Of a stretch of 64,000 bases of DNA, positions 46,092 to 59,900 are shown in pieces; within the stretch, counting starts at the first letter, position 1; the number at the start of each line of letters is the position of its first letter. A program made the translations under genes and the position numbers. This stretch comes from Dirofilaria immitis (Eukaryota > Nematoda > Chromadorea > Rhabditida > Onchocercidae): the NCBI GenBank assembly GCA_024305405.1, contig JAKNDB010000076.1:1112501-1176500 (forward strand), in the 5' to 3' direction. Below the pieces are notes generated by a model. That model was not told where the DNA came from and did not search any database. It saw only the letters and a list, made by a program, of their open reading frames with translations.

Positions 46092-49000
46092 ATCGAAATG
46101 AAGATGAAGATAGAAATAAGAGTAATTTATTTCTTTACTGAGGAAGATACTCAGTAATCATTTAGAAAATATGCTATCTAATTGAAATCATACTGATTAT
46201 TGGACTGAACTATCATCTTTGAAGTTTATCCGGAATATTTTTCTTAAATTTTAGTAAGAAACGGAAAAAAGAGAATTTCACTTCAATTACCTATAAAATG
46301 AGAATATATGCAAATGTCATTTCAAGTAGTGACATTTATAGATGTGAAGCAAAACTTTCTTTTAAAGTGGTAACAAAAAGTAAATGCATGTACTGAAAGT
46401 ATTTTAACAACAGCTTCTGAGAATAAATAAGATGAGAGCTGATTTTTGAAGCGATGACTTTTAAATAGTGAAACAGAGGAAATCAAAAAGCCAAGAAATG
46501 TTATCAAAAATGATAACAAATACCAAGTAAGATCAGGAATGAAAGGAATAAAAGCTAGGAGAAAATATTAGGAGATGGCAGAAGATTCTGAAGCTTACTA
46601 CTACAATTTTATACCTTAATTGAATATTAAGTTTTCATATATGTAACAAGACGTTTTTTAAAATAATAATTATTGAAAAAAGTGAAAAAGACTTCAAAAA
46701 TGATAAATTCCTTCATTGTTTTAAATACCACTGTTACTAATTATAATGCTTATAAAAAGAAAAAAAACTGGCTGCCAAGAAATCAAAACAGACGACAATA
46801 TAATATAACAAAGAACAACAATCAAACTTTAATTAATTAAATTCAACTTGAGCAGACATCTTTCTTTATAAATTATCAGTCATTGACTGAGCCAAATTAT
46901 CGAGACAAAGCTTTCTACGGATTTCCTTCACATTCTATTCCAAATCGGAACATGCCTAAAAGAAGGATTTTGGTCATTAAGAATGGAAAGTTCCATGCAA
47001 GCACTTTTATAAGCCAATTATCAATAAAAGCTTTAAATAGCCTTGCTCAATAATATTTGAGATAATTCGGTCATCAGCGCTGTACAAATAATACTCATAA
47101 AGCAAGCTTTTAAAATGTAGATGTGATAATTTATTGAATCGTCCTGAAGTATCATTTTAAAAAGTATCAAAGAAATTGGCAAATACTCTTTAGATATCAG
47201 CAGTTTGGATTCATTAATCTTTATTAATTATTCAAAAAAAAATGAAAAAACAAGATGCTTTTCTTCTTCTTCGATTTTTCTAATACAATGAAGAAACACA
47301 AAAACAGAAAAATGAGAAAATATTTGGAGTTTAATCAATTTAAACAAATATACTGAAAATAGTGCTTCATGGCAATGTTGGCGGAAACTTGTTCGATATT
47401 AGGAAGAAATTTGTATTATAAAGTAGTATAATTTCGTTAAAAAATTATAAAATGATCGATATTATTATTCAGATTTGAACAAAAGACAATTATTAAAAAA
47501 TCAATCTATTTTCTCGATTGATTATGATATGAAAAGGATCGAACTTAATCAATAACAAATGATACAAACATATGTTTTTCAAACAAAATACTATCCTCTT
47601 CAGGAAAGTTTTTATTTGAATGATAGAAGGAAACTTTATAACTGGGAGAAAGAAGAAACGAAGAGGATGTCGAGGAATAAATGTATTGTGCTTAGCTTTG
47701 GTAACCTAGCTTTATGAAGCTAATAATTTACTCATACAGCTAGATAACCAAAGTAAAGTTTCAATACTGAGCTCGGAAATGTTGCTGCAGACAATATTGA
47801 CAAATAAACTTTTGCTTAACTTGAGAAGATAATTAAAACTATTATTTCTTACTTTAAAATAAAGCAGTAGATTTTCTACTTCCGAGACATTAGTATCATC
47901 TAAAAGAGTCAAATTCAGACACACTTTGAAGTAGTAATCATAATTAAAGATTATTTATACGATAAAACCAAAATTTCAGATCAATAACATCATATAAGGA
48001 AACTGGAGAAATTATTTCGAATTTTAACTTGTAGAAATAATCTTGCTTTACCTAAAATCGAAAATGATACGAATATCTGTTTACAGGAGTTTGAAATCAA
48101 CCAACATTAGATCTCAATCTTGTTTGTGCAGTGGTTACAAGATGAAAACCAGTTTAAATTAAGCGACAGTTAGGAATCTATAAATGTATCAAACGAATAA
48201 AAAAACTATCCTAAAATTTCATCAATAATATCGATGATGAAAACAACAGATATGATAATGAATGAAGCAAAGTATCCAACTTCTGTATTTGTCAGGTGGA
48301 GATGCACAAATATCTGCATCTACGATGACTATAAATTGAACAAAATACAGGACAAGAAGATACACGGAGACGGAGTTACCGGAACCATACAGGAGCAGGA
48401 GCAGCACCATGTATGCATCAAACAGCCGCTCTCCTCCCACATCATGATATATTCAAAAGCAATTAACCAATTGAAGGTCGTCATCAGCCACGCCCCATCA
48501 TACTATATTCTCGAGGTGACAATGTTACCGATGATCAATTGTTGTTAAAGATGATACAGGAAAGGTAGATAAACAGATAACCAATAGTTGGATGAAGTGG
48601 ACAGAGCATTGATGTAATGGCTGAAGATGAGAAATTGGACACAGAAACAATAGAGAAGAAAACGAGCTTATCAGTGATTCACTTTAGTCTGAATGTCTTA
48701 TCGCATAAATGACCTTGACGATATCTACAAATATAGACAAACTTGCCATGGATGGGACAACTCCGGCCGTTCTCACATTGTAACTATACGATTTTCTATC
48801 AAGTGCTATCTAAATCGATGTAGTGATTTAGTCAAAGATCAGTAAATCATTTCGCAGGCTTAGACAAATCTGAAATAGTACCACTAACAATCTGAAGTTT
48901 ATAATATTATAACAAAGAAACGTATATATATATATATATATATAAAGCTATCATTTTATCTTCATTGTTATCGACGGTTAGGCGATAACTTCGATAAAAT

Positions 49001-52000
49001 ATAGACACCAACGAATATCACCGTTTATCCATATAAATTATTCTATCATATTATCAATTATATATATATATGCTTTTTTGCTATACAAACTACTAATCAT
49101 TTCATGCTCATCTTTTTTGGAAATGAAAATAGATACCACAAAGTTAATGTATCATCATGTATTTTATAACTAAATGCTTTAACATGTAAAACCATCTTCA
49201 TAATTTTCAAATATGTCAAAAATTTCAAAGGAAGTGTTATCACGCAAGCATCTTAACTTGTATCTTATTGGAAATATCATTGTTTTATGAGTCAGCAACC
49301 AAGAATAAGTTGGAAGATTTCAACCTCATAAGGCCAAAAAAAAAAAATTAAAAACGCACAGTACCATAAATTAACGAAAATTTCATATACAACAGACATC
49401 AGACAAGATTACTTAAAATTGTAAACAAGATCTTTGAAATGGATCTTGATTAGCTTATGATTCATAAGGGACTTCTTTGGAAATTCGTTTCATTCATACT
49501 TCTTATGATTTATTAAACTCTTAAGAACTCCAAAGCATTCGCCGAAAATAACTTTGTGAAATAAAAATCAACTTGTTTCCCGATGCACTTCTCCTATGTC
49601 TCCTTCCTTTCCTTTTTACACATTATACATGCATCATCAGGTCCTTCATAGTTGTGTCGTCCTTCCTGTCTTCCTTTTTTTTTCAACAGTAACTAGTTCT
49701 TGACTTCTCAAAAATATATATTTCGCCACAATCTGTCAACATCCTGTCACCACTTTCTTTTTTCTCATCAACCTTCAGGCCATTGCTACAGAATTATATT
49801 TTACATATATTTTCCGCTTTTCTGTTCTTCGTTGTCAACATTGAACGGAGTTGGTGCTTCGAGGTGGCACAACTCAAGATCTGCAATAAATTACTTGAAT
49901 CAATTGATTGAAATTGACAGATAAAAATCTTTTTCACAATCGCTGTCTGCATTCCTTTATTTTTTGTAATGTGTAGGTTTGCGGAAAATGTAATCCATCA
50001 ATTTCTTCTTCTTTCGATTTCTGTTACATCTTCATGAAATGAGAAGGTCTTGCAGTTCTTTTGAAACTGTTGGAAGCGAATATGAAAAAAATATAAATGA
50101 ATTTTTATAGTTTTTAGATTATTCTTTTGAAAGCATAATCTAGCTTATCTTATTTTACAGTAGGAATTGACCTCTTCTTGCAGTGCAATCAATGATAAAG
50201 AAATAAAAATTCTATAGATAGAGGCGAACTAATGGATGTAATAAATATATCAGATAGGAGACTGTCTTCAATGATAAAACTGAATTCTTCCGTATTGCAG
50301 TTTAAAATTCACTTTAAACTATCTTTGGAGTTGTTACTGCAGCAGTTACAGTTACCGGCACAATAATGTCATTTTGTTTAGGAGAGAGAACTGTCAGTAT
50401 TTCTTTCAGTCCTCTCGATCATCAAATAAATCGAATGCGTTGTGAATTCATGGTAATGACCTAATCAGCAAAGGAGCCATTTAGACACTACATATCAGTA
50501 AACAAACTGAACGAGTGACCCCGAATGTGCTTCCTTTAACTGTCATCCATTGCCATCACAAACTACTATCGATACTTCTGTTGATACTATTACAATTACC
50601 GCTGCTATTGCTTTGAATAAAATCCAGAATTTCTGTATCATTTCATAGAGAAATCAAACTTTTGTTAATCAATTCTTTGATGAATAAACAATTTAAAAAA
50701 AAAAATTAAAACTAACAGAAGAAAGGAAGAAAACAGTAGAATTGAAATTCAAATTAAAAACTTGATTAAAATAGATATTTCATGCATAACTGTTTTGAAG
50801 AAACCAGAGTCATAATAAAATGAATGATAACTAACCGTCACGTGACCTAAGAACTCATAAACTTCCAAATTTCAATAACAATCATACAAACTTTATTTAT
50901 ACAAGAATATCAAAATGTTGTAGTCTAAATATCACTTAAATTGAAAAATCTTGCAATGAACTCATAAAATTAAAAATTCTTGTAAAATGGTGCAGTATCG
51001 TCATCCTTCTATGGATAAAGTGTGCTTCACCTCGAGTTTTTCGATCTCACTTATTCATGCAGGAGGATAATAAGCAAATTAATGAATTAATATATACTCC
51101 ATTTTTGTCATCTCAACATGGACATTATTACAAAAAGAAAATTAACTTAAGACAAACAATGCTGACTAACGATACCTTATATTCATTTTTCCGGTTTTTA
51201 TTGCTGAAAGATTTCGTGATTTTGATGTATATTTACCAGATATTACAAGATATAAAACAAACTACAATATCTCCTTCAAATTCTGGATGTGGTAGACAAA
51301 TTCGGCTATGGTTCTGACTCCATCAGTGACAAATTAGAGAAATCAGTTTAATACCATAATTGACCCTGAATAACCGATCAATTGATAGAGCGATCAGAAC
51401 GAAGATAAGAAAAATTCCATACTCATGTCACCTTCTTGTTGAGATACTCATCGACAAAATGGGAGAATCTGTGCTCATCCGCCAGCGCAATCCTTTTACC
51501 AAGCATGGGCATCTTCTTCACCGTTTATCATTTATTTTTGGGATAATCCTTTTGCCTTTCATTAATTTCAACAAAATTAGCACATTTGATCGTTTGTTGT
51601 TCTTTCCTTTAATATCTCTTTTTCTTTTTGACACTTTAACTGAACGTTATAATCGATCCGGTGAAATACTTCAGAAGACAATCCATCAATTTACATAAAC
51701 TTAATATCGTTGCAAGAAACTTCACAAAAAAGCTCAATAGACAATCTTGAAACCTATGGTTCCTCAACGCCAGAATATCCCTGAAATAACTCAGAAGAAT
51801 GATGAATAACATAACAATCCATTTTGTCTGACTAACAAATTATTGTTAAGAAAATCTCCTTTTTAAAGATAATTTAACAATTTAAAATCTTTAGTTAAAC
51901 TATTCACATCGCAGTGACAATTCTCGAACCGTTATCCACGGAAATATAAAATGACACTAAAGTTTATTAAATTACAGCAATTTATACATGCGACTTCCAA

Positions 52001-53968
52001 ACTTTTCATGACCAGTACGTTGAAAGCTTGAAGGGATCAAACATCACGTCTTTTTTCCTCTATAACTCGTACTTGGAAATTCATGTATTCAGAATCGTCT
52101 GGTGCGATAATATATACTGGCGACTATCTGTCAAGACCTCATTTCAATGTCATCCAGTAATCGTACGGAAAGACTAGCAAACCACAGAATTCACGCCGCT
52201 ATTCAAATTTCGACACGTGTTTGGAAAAATGTAATAGGTATTTAATATCTTTTTAATAACACCAAAATTTTTATTTGCCAAATAAACTTTGTTAGCAAAA
52301 ATAAAAAATTAAAGGTAAACAACAAGCGGAGAATTTAAAAAGAATAAAATGCAAAGCCCTTTAACTCGACCACATGGAATAATATAACTGACGGTAGATA
52401 AACAATTTCCTTTTGAGGCAGAAAATGTAGCAATATAATAATACTCTCCAACAAATCGATAATTCATGAACGTTTTATGAAAATAAATAAATAAATAGAA
52501 CAGCCTGTTAAAAAAATCCCGAAAATTAGGGATGCATTTATACCACCAAATAACATCAATCTTCATCATAAAGCACATTACTTTTATGAAGCATGAAGAG
52601 AAGTCTACAATAAATAGTGTAAATAATGGGATTGCTTTAGTTTATTCAACTTTTATTGCAAACTTTTGTAATTTAGTTCATTTTAACACGATTTCACAAA
52701 TACCAAAATACCAAAAATACTTCAAGAATCTTAAAAATATTAAACTCAACTTCAGTTACTCTTACTTACACCACAAAGAAACAAAGGAAATGGACATCCT
52801 CGGCAATGACGCTTTCTTATCTGCTGAAAATAAATAACAACTAAAGGAAACATCCATCATTGGCATCTCGTTCTTCTCATATAGAATTACCGGATTATAT
52901 AATGAAAAGATATCATGAAATAATACCGACATGATTTACAAATATTCCAGGACCTGCATGTAAGAATAATTAAAAGAATAATTGTCTTGAAGTAATAAAT
53001 TTAACGTTCTTCTGCAGAACTGCAAAAAATGTAGGCTGATCGACTAACAAAAACCATGTAACAACAAAGCAACGCATCAACTAATTGCCAAAGCAACATT
53101 TCGAAGCAAAGTTAAGCTATGGCATTATCGATTTTGGAACGACAAAAATAAAACTAAAAGTTCCAGTAATCCTTATTTGCATGAAAATCATCTAATACCG
53201 CTATTCTATTCACCAACATCATCTTACTAATTTTACAGTTTTACCAGAGCGACCGTAAAGTATATCAGTATATATATTTAAAACACTGATGAAACAAGTT
53301 TTTGGGAAGTATTCTAAAAACTCTTTTCGAGAAAGATGTAAGTATAAAGAACAATTCGCTGACACAGTTTTGTCGTCCCGCCGGTCGAAACGTTACAATT
53401 ATGGCTACAAATCACGGGAAAAATGGCGGCTTTTTTGAACATAATGATGTACCATTTACGATACGAAGTGATCAGAGAATTCAAAATAAGCGAAGCTTAA
53501 CTTAGCAGACTGATAATTTTGCAATGAAAATTTTTTGCCTTTACTAAAGTAGTAAAAAAAGATGCATAGGAAAATATTACGAGTACCTTATAAATTCGAA
53601 AAATTATACAATTTTTATATTTTATGAGAAATTAGCGCCACCATAAATCAAGCACCAGGAAAAATCGGGGTTCTAAAGACCTATATGATTTTATTTTTAA
53701 GTAGTAAAATATTCGCTTAACTACGACTCTCTTCTACAACAAATATAAAAACGGACTTATTTCTATTCACTTCAGATATTAAAATTACATACTCCATTTG
53801 TTAAATTCTCTTTCCTCTCTCAATTCTGATATAAAATTTCAAATCTCACCTATCAATTGACTGTAGAAAGAACAAAAACTTCGAACAATGTAATTAAACA
53901 CGATGTAATCAATCCAGAACCAGGGTCATATTGTTATAAATATGAAAACTATGCTCGCTTTTGCGGAA

Positions 53969-54259
53969 TTATAAGAATTCAATCAAACGAAAAAACTGGC
54001 AGCAACCCGCGCAGCAACCTATATAAATCCGAATGCCAGCAAAAGTAAATGATTTTAAATCATCGCAGCACTTGTGGATTGCATCGGCCCTAAAGTATAA
54101 ATAGATGATGTACGGCACTAGACGATGTAATCCAGTGTCGCTATAGATCAAAATATATAGCATATCTTGTAGAAAATTAATTGATGAAGCAACAAAGATA
54201 TGGAAACGCTTAAGAGTTTCCTCAACTGATATTGCAAACTCTTTGCATGAATTCGCCAC
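53969..54259 (-). CDS. Weak candidate coding frame, 96 residues
   Basis: The frame has protein-like composition, with an amphipathic start (SVEETLKRFHIFVASSINFL), a hydrophobic middle, and a Cys-rich end with CCDD and GCCAGCC. There is no ATG at its 5' end and no convincing partner exon. I recognise no family. It may be an exon of an undetected gene or chance. Confidence 0.15.
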   Translation of the reverse strand: MANSCKEFAISVEETLKRFHIFVASSINFLQDMLYILIYSDTGLHRLVPYIIYLYFRADAIHKCCDDLKSFTFAGIRIYIGCCAGCCQFFRLIEFL

Positions 54260-55640
54260 CAGTATTTTAGAATGAACAGTTGAAAAATAATTTGAATAGT
54301 TTCAAAGTGTAATTTCCAGAGATAATTGAAATAAAAAGTAACTAAAGATACTGGAATAATGAGGTTCCTTACAAATATATCGAAATACTCATATTAGAGG
54401 TTTAAAATTTGATGTAAAGGAAATCATAAATTATCAGATACCATATAAATCAATATTTTGATCAAGCAATGAATCCTGAAATTTAAAAAAAAAAACTCCG
54501 GAAGCGATTCAGAAATTAAATAACGTTAGTATTATTCAAATTTATTTGTTTCAACTGTTTAACTTAAATCCTGGTGATGCTGCATTAAAAAAGATAAGGT
54601 AATTCTCTGGTTTAAAATCATTTCAAGATTTTTGGTTAATAAAAGATTTTTCAATGGGTAAGCAAATTCATTCAATAAAATTCCCTCATAAAATAAGATC
54701 ATGCTATAAATATGAAAAGAAAAATGCAATAACAGTAAGGCCTTTAGCATAATTAGAAAGTGAAATAGGTATATAAATAGAACAAAGAAGTAATTTCGCA
54801 ACATAAAATAAACTATGAATTAAAGTAATATTTCAGAAATGAAGAGATATAGTTCATGCCGGCGATAATTGGTGGTATGTTTTAACCGCCAGTCACGATA
54901 ATGACAAACAATAAGAACAAAGAGAACAGAGTTTTGAAAGATTTTAGCATTAAAATTTTCTAAAAAAAAATACAATTTTATGGGGATCAATAAGCAAAAC
55001 GAACAAACAAAGAAAGCAAACTACTTGGTTAAGAATAATGAATACAGACTGAACTTGCAAATATTTTCAAAACTTTCGGTAAATAACAGAAAAACCTACT
55101 TATCACGAACTATTCTAATTATGTGACCTAAAATGAAGATTTTTACAATGAAAATAAAAAGAAAATCGAAAGGAAGGCAACGCAGAGAAAGATAAAAGAA
55201 GTAGCCACACATGAACAATATAGGATCTCAATTGAAGGCTGATCAATGATGGTAATTGTATTGATATGAATGGCAACCAAATTATTTAACTATTTAAATT
55301 TGGCAAAAATAAATTCGTATCGATATATTCTAACCAAATCCAAAAAAATTCAACTAGACAAGAGGACATAAAACTGTTTTGTTCTCTATGCTAGACTTAA
55401 ATAAATAAAAAGACTCACCATCCTCCCCATTCGTACTTTTTTATAATAAGAAAGTCAGGAATGCACAGCGTTTGTATAATTTCTACGTGGACTCTCTAAA
55501 TAACTATTTTTACTACTGAAGAAACATCTGGAATTTGCGAATCGTCAACAGACCACTTACGCACAACACCAAGTAAGATATAAAGGGCATGGAAATAGTA
55601 AAGAATATAATCAAAAAGATTTTTTTCTAATCAATTATGC

Positions 55641-55646
55641 GAGGTA
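55641..55646 (-). promoter_or_regulatory. Possible let-7 6-mer seed match in the presumed lin-41 3' UTR
   Basis: On the mRNA strand this reads TACCTC, which pairs with let-7 bases 2-7. It lies about 1.3 kb past the LIN-41 stop. A 6-mer alone is weak; it is listed because two better matches lie in the same flank. Confidence 0.25.
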
Positions 55647-55718
55647 AGGTAAATTGCAACACATAGAATATATGAATTGAGGAGGACGAGAGGAAATCTT
55701 ATATGAACGAGCTAAAAA

Positions 55719-55725
55719 TGAGGTA
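55719..55725 (-). promoter_or_regulatory. Possible let-7 site (7mer-A1) in the presumed lin-41 3' UTR
   Basis: The mRNA strand reads TACCTCA: pairing to let-7 bases 2-7 plus the adenosine opposite base 1. It is about 1.25 kb past the stop, so it counts only if the 3' UTR is that long, as it is in C. elegans lin-41. Confidence 0.35.
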
Positions 55726-56647
55726 AACATACGCAAACATACATACGCATACACACATTTTGAGTTATGCTACAGATCAATGTTCAACAATTTCATACAG
55801 CTATTTAATTTGGAACAGAGATTGAGAGAATTCGCAAAAGCCAATGCTAGAAAATTCAGGATGCACTTATGTTAGAAATATCTCTTTAGATCATACATTT
55901 ATCCTCATGTTGACTGTCACATTTATTTCAAATGCCCTTTGCCTTTGATGGCATATACATTTGCTTCATTTTAACAAATCAATGGAAGTCAAGAAAACAA
56001 TCGCACATTTAAAAGAGTAGTCTCATGTAAAATGATTTTAGACATGCAAGGTCTTAAAGGATCATTAGGATTGAGACGGGAATGCATTTTATGTTCTTGA
56101 AAGTCGTTTTCAAAGTAAAAGAGAGAATCTTTTCTAGCGCAAGTGCATTAACGTATTTAGAAAGCAACCGAAAACTGCAACTGCATTCAGTTCGAAATAA
56201 AATTTTAAGTCGAATAATAGAAATTTAAAGGAATTTCATTTTAGTTAAAATTATAGAAAACATTAACACGTAGAAAATTTCTTTTTAAAAATACTGTTAT
56301 TCAAGGCAGTATTATTCGACCTAAATCATTTGATTCACCAAATAAATGTTTACTTTCTAATAGAGTAGTCCTGCATCACGGAGAAATAGATTCTAAAATA
56401 GCTAAAAGGAATAACTCACCACTTATTGAATAAATTTTGTATTACAATCCAGACAATCTTTTCAATCCAATTTGCGAAGAATCACCTGAACAAATCATAT
56501 ATCCAGTTGCAATTTTTCCAAATGTTCCTGGCAGTTAATAATTTAAGTGAAGGAACATTCTAAAAAAAGCAATGGTTTAGATTTAAATTAAGAACAAATC
56601 ACAAGATATCAATCTGACAACTTATTTCAACAGGGAAAGAAAAACCG

Positions 56648-56654
56648 GAGGTAG
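56648..56654 (-). promoter_or_regulatory. Possible let-7 site (7mer-m8) in the lin-41 3' UTR
   Basis: The mRNA strand reads CTACCTC, full complement of let-7 bases 2-8, about 320 bases after the LIN-41 stop. lin-41 is the classic let-7 target, repressed through two 3' UTR sites in C. elegans. Pairing to the let-7 3' half looks poor here, so the site would rely on its seed. Confidence 0.45.
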
Positions 56655-56973
56655 AAGTGAAAATTTAGGAAAAACAAACAAACGAAAAACAAAGAGGCGA
56701 AGGAAAATAAAGAGAACGCATATATTTGCATACAATAAAAATACGCGTATTTATAGCGACCGTATCCATAAATTTTTTCAATAAAAAATTCCTCAATGAT
56801 CGAGAAATTGAGGAAAAATATTTTAAAACTTTCGCAATCAAAGATAAGCATATGAAAAAAATTATGTAACTAATTGGATAAATTTGATAAATTTTAGAAA
56901 GTTTGATGAATTCTAAAAATCTTTAGCTAATGATCAAAAAATAGACTTAATTTAGAATAACTGAAATGCATGT

Positions 56974-59900
56974 CTAATAAACTCGAATACAGCTGCTACC
57001 AAAATCTACAACATAAATTAAACCATCGGGGAAACGCATAAGTCTGTAGGACGATCGAGTGCTGAATATTGCGGCACATTGGCAGATATGGATAGTTGAG
57101 GAGATGAAGATGTTCTTACAGTAGTATGAGTTGTTGGCATATTGGCTAGCGGCCCGCCTGCCTCACCAATATTATCCACTCTAGCTGCTGATAGAAGTAC
57201 TGGCAATGCACCACCAAATGACGCAACGCACTGCATTCCATCCAAGCTTAACACCTAAAACAGAAACAATGATTTGAAAAATTTTATTTGTTTTTTCGAA
57301 GCGGCTGAGAAAATCTAACCTGAATTCGATTATTACGTGAATCACAGACAAGAATATGTCCTTCATTATCGATTGTTATTCCTTGAGGGCGACAAAACGA
57401 ACCTTCACTATCACCTTCACCGCCGTACATTTTCATATCAACTGTACCACGCGATGACATCATCACCAGGCGATGATTATTGAAGTCACTAGAATTTACT
57501 AGAAATAAAATCAAAATTAAAAATTCCAAACGACAGAGCCAAAAAGTCTACTAGTAAAGACTAAAATTCACCCCACACAATCGATTATAAATTTCAAAAA
57601 AATCTGAACAAGTTGATCATCTCAAAACATTTTTACATCGCTACTCAGCTATCCAGTGATGGATATCTGCAGATATGCACTAACTAAACATACGTAATAA
57701 TCAGTTGACCATCATTTAAATAACAAACACCACGAGGTGAATCCAGATTTTGTAGTTATAGAGTGAATTGTCAAAGCCAAATTTACGAATAAAATGTCCC
57801 TGCGGCGAAAACATCTGCAATATTGCACGTGGATGAATAAATAATATGCAGTGTAAAAATTGACAAAAATTTTGAAAACTGACTTGCACACGATGATTTC
57901 TAGTGTCCGAAACTGCAATTTGATTAAATGAGTTTACTGCGACTCCCAAGGATAATTAAAAGGCCAGGAGTTCGACCACGTTCACCAAATTTCAGCAAAA
58001 ATCTCCACGCTCACTGAATACTTGCACACGATGATTATCTTTGTCAGCCACGACTATTTCATTCTTAAATTTATAAAAGGTTAAGCAGCTAAAAATAATT
58101 AAACATATATACCGCTTATTCAGAAATTTGTAAAGATTAATTTATTTATTGGATAACAAATTTCTATCTTCGTAAATATAAGCATTCACAATTACTAATA
58201 CATCAACTGTAAGTTAATAAAGGACTGACAACACCACCATTGAAAAACACATGATGCCCATTATTCAAATTTGATTCCTTGAAAATACTCAATATACGAG
58301 CTAGTTCTAAATTATAATAAAAATCATAAGACCAGATTTCAAAAACCAACCATAGAGTTAATGGCGATGCCTGCTGGACGATCGAATTGCCCTGGACGAG
58401 TTCCTGGAGAACCAAATTTATGCAAAAAGTTACCTTCCTTATCAAAAATCTGAAATTCCATGTATATTCATGTATAAAGAAGAAGAATGTTTTACCTGAA
58501 GTAGCGAAGTCCATTAATCTGTAATTTTTACCTGTACACGATTGTTGCTTCTATCCGCAACAACAATGCGTCCTTTATTATCACAACAAATTCCCCATGG
58601 TCGACAAAACTGTCCATCAGCGCTACCTTCTGAACCAAATGAGAATAACGGTCCTGTTCGAGCAATTGTTGCATAATTTCGACCTTTTCGTGCATAAATT
58701 ACCGTGGGACACCCACTAGAATTAAAAACAATTCTAGCAATAATAAAAAAATTGATTTGGATACATTAGAAATAGAAATATTTTTCCTGCACTTAATAAG
58801 GAAATGTAAAATCCCTCATGTCTTAAAAATGAATGCTTTCTATGAGATATGACTAACTGAACGTGTGAACATACCAAATGGAAACACCTCGAATTTTGAT
58901 ATCCAAAAATGATTGCCTTCATCGGTGGGAAAATAACTCAACGAATAAATACCTCCATCCTGTTCACTGTAATATGATTTGACGAGAACATGAGAAGCAG
59001 ATGCACATCGAAATTTAATGCTGACTTCATTTCGAATTTCTCCCTTCTATAACCTAAAACCAATTATCCGACAGACATTGATTTAAACAGATTCACAACT
59101 TACGCTATGCGTACATCCAAAATACGGCCCTCGGGGCTAAGCAACGAAGCAGACACCTGATGGCTTGTTGATGTACAAGCATCGCCACAGGCATCACGAG
59201 TTTGCACTAGAATGGTACATAATCGATCACGAATGGCACGCTTATATTCTTCACCAATAATATGCGTTGTTCGTGCACAAGCACCGCTTTCCAGTTCTCC
59301 CAAAGAACGCAATCTGAAATTATTCGAAATTAAACAGTTAAATCACTCTATGATTAAAATCTTATGCTCATATATGCTCATAGAAAGAGAACATAATATG
59401 CTCATAGAGAACGTATTATAGAATTTCGCAACGCAAAACTTATCTAAAGTGACAAATTTCTAATGGTAGTAATTTATCCAAATATAAATTTAAATGAAGA
59501 TAAAGACGTGCAAATCGAACTTTGAAATAAAAGTATTGTCTGGTGGTATAAATTTGATTAAATCAGTTTCATTTGGTACCAAATATAAACAAGGTTCCCG
59601 CAAAATACTAAGCAATGCATCAAATGAATTGCGTTGTTGGATTTCCATTCCTTCATTGACTGCTGTTGCAATTTCTGCTGCCTGTGAAACATTTAAGAAA
59701 TGATTAACATTATTTAATCTCAAGCAATGATTTCTGACTTTTATAAGCAAGAAAAAAAGTTTTGCTCACAAATAAGATAAGGTTATCAATTAGTTTAGTG
59801 TAACTTACATAAACTACCTAAGAATAAATTCAAAAAAGTGATGGTCCAACTAACTTAACGGATATAATGACATAACAGCATTTGGTTTAATTTCATTTTG

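Larger units (their letters stand above)
46092..56973. other. Gene-poor stretch downstream of lin-41
   Basis: Nearly 11 kb without a gene I can support. Two patches are less A+T rich than their surroundings (about 48240-48800 and 50320-50620) but show no conserved-looking protein. Candidate frames at 48234-48548 (+), 51360-51698 (+) and 53969-54259 (-) are noted only as weak possibilities. The right-hand 1.5-2 kb is probably the lin-41 3' UTR. Confidence 0.5.

Noticed and set aside
55458..55485. TTATACAAACG-like segment on the mRNA strand, resembling the 3'-pairing half of a C. elegans let-7 site
   Set aside because: The adjoining bases do not pair with the let-7 seed, so it is not a convincing site.
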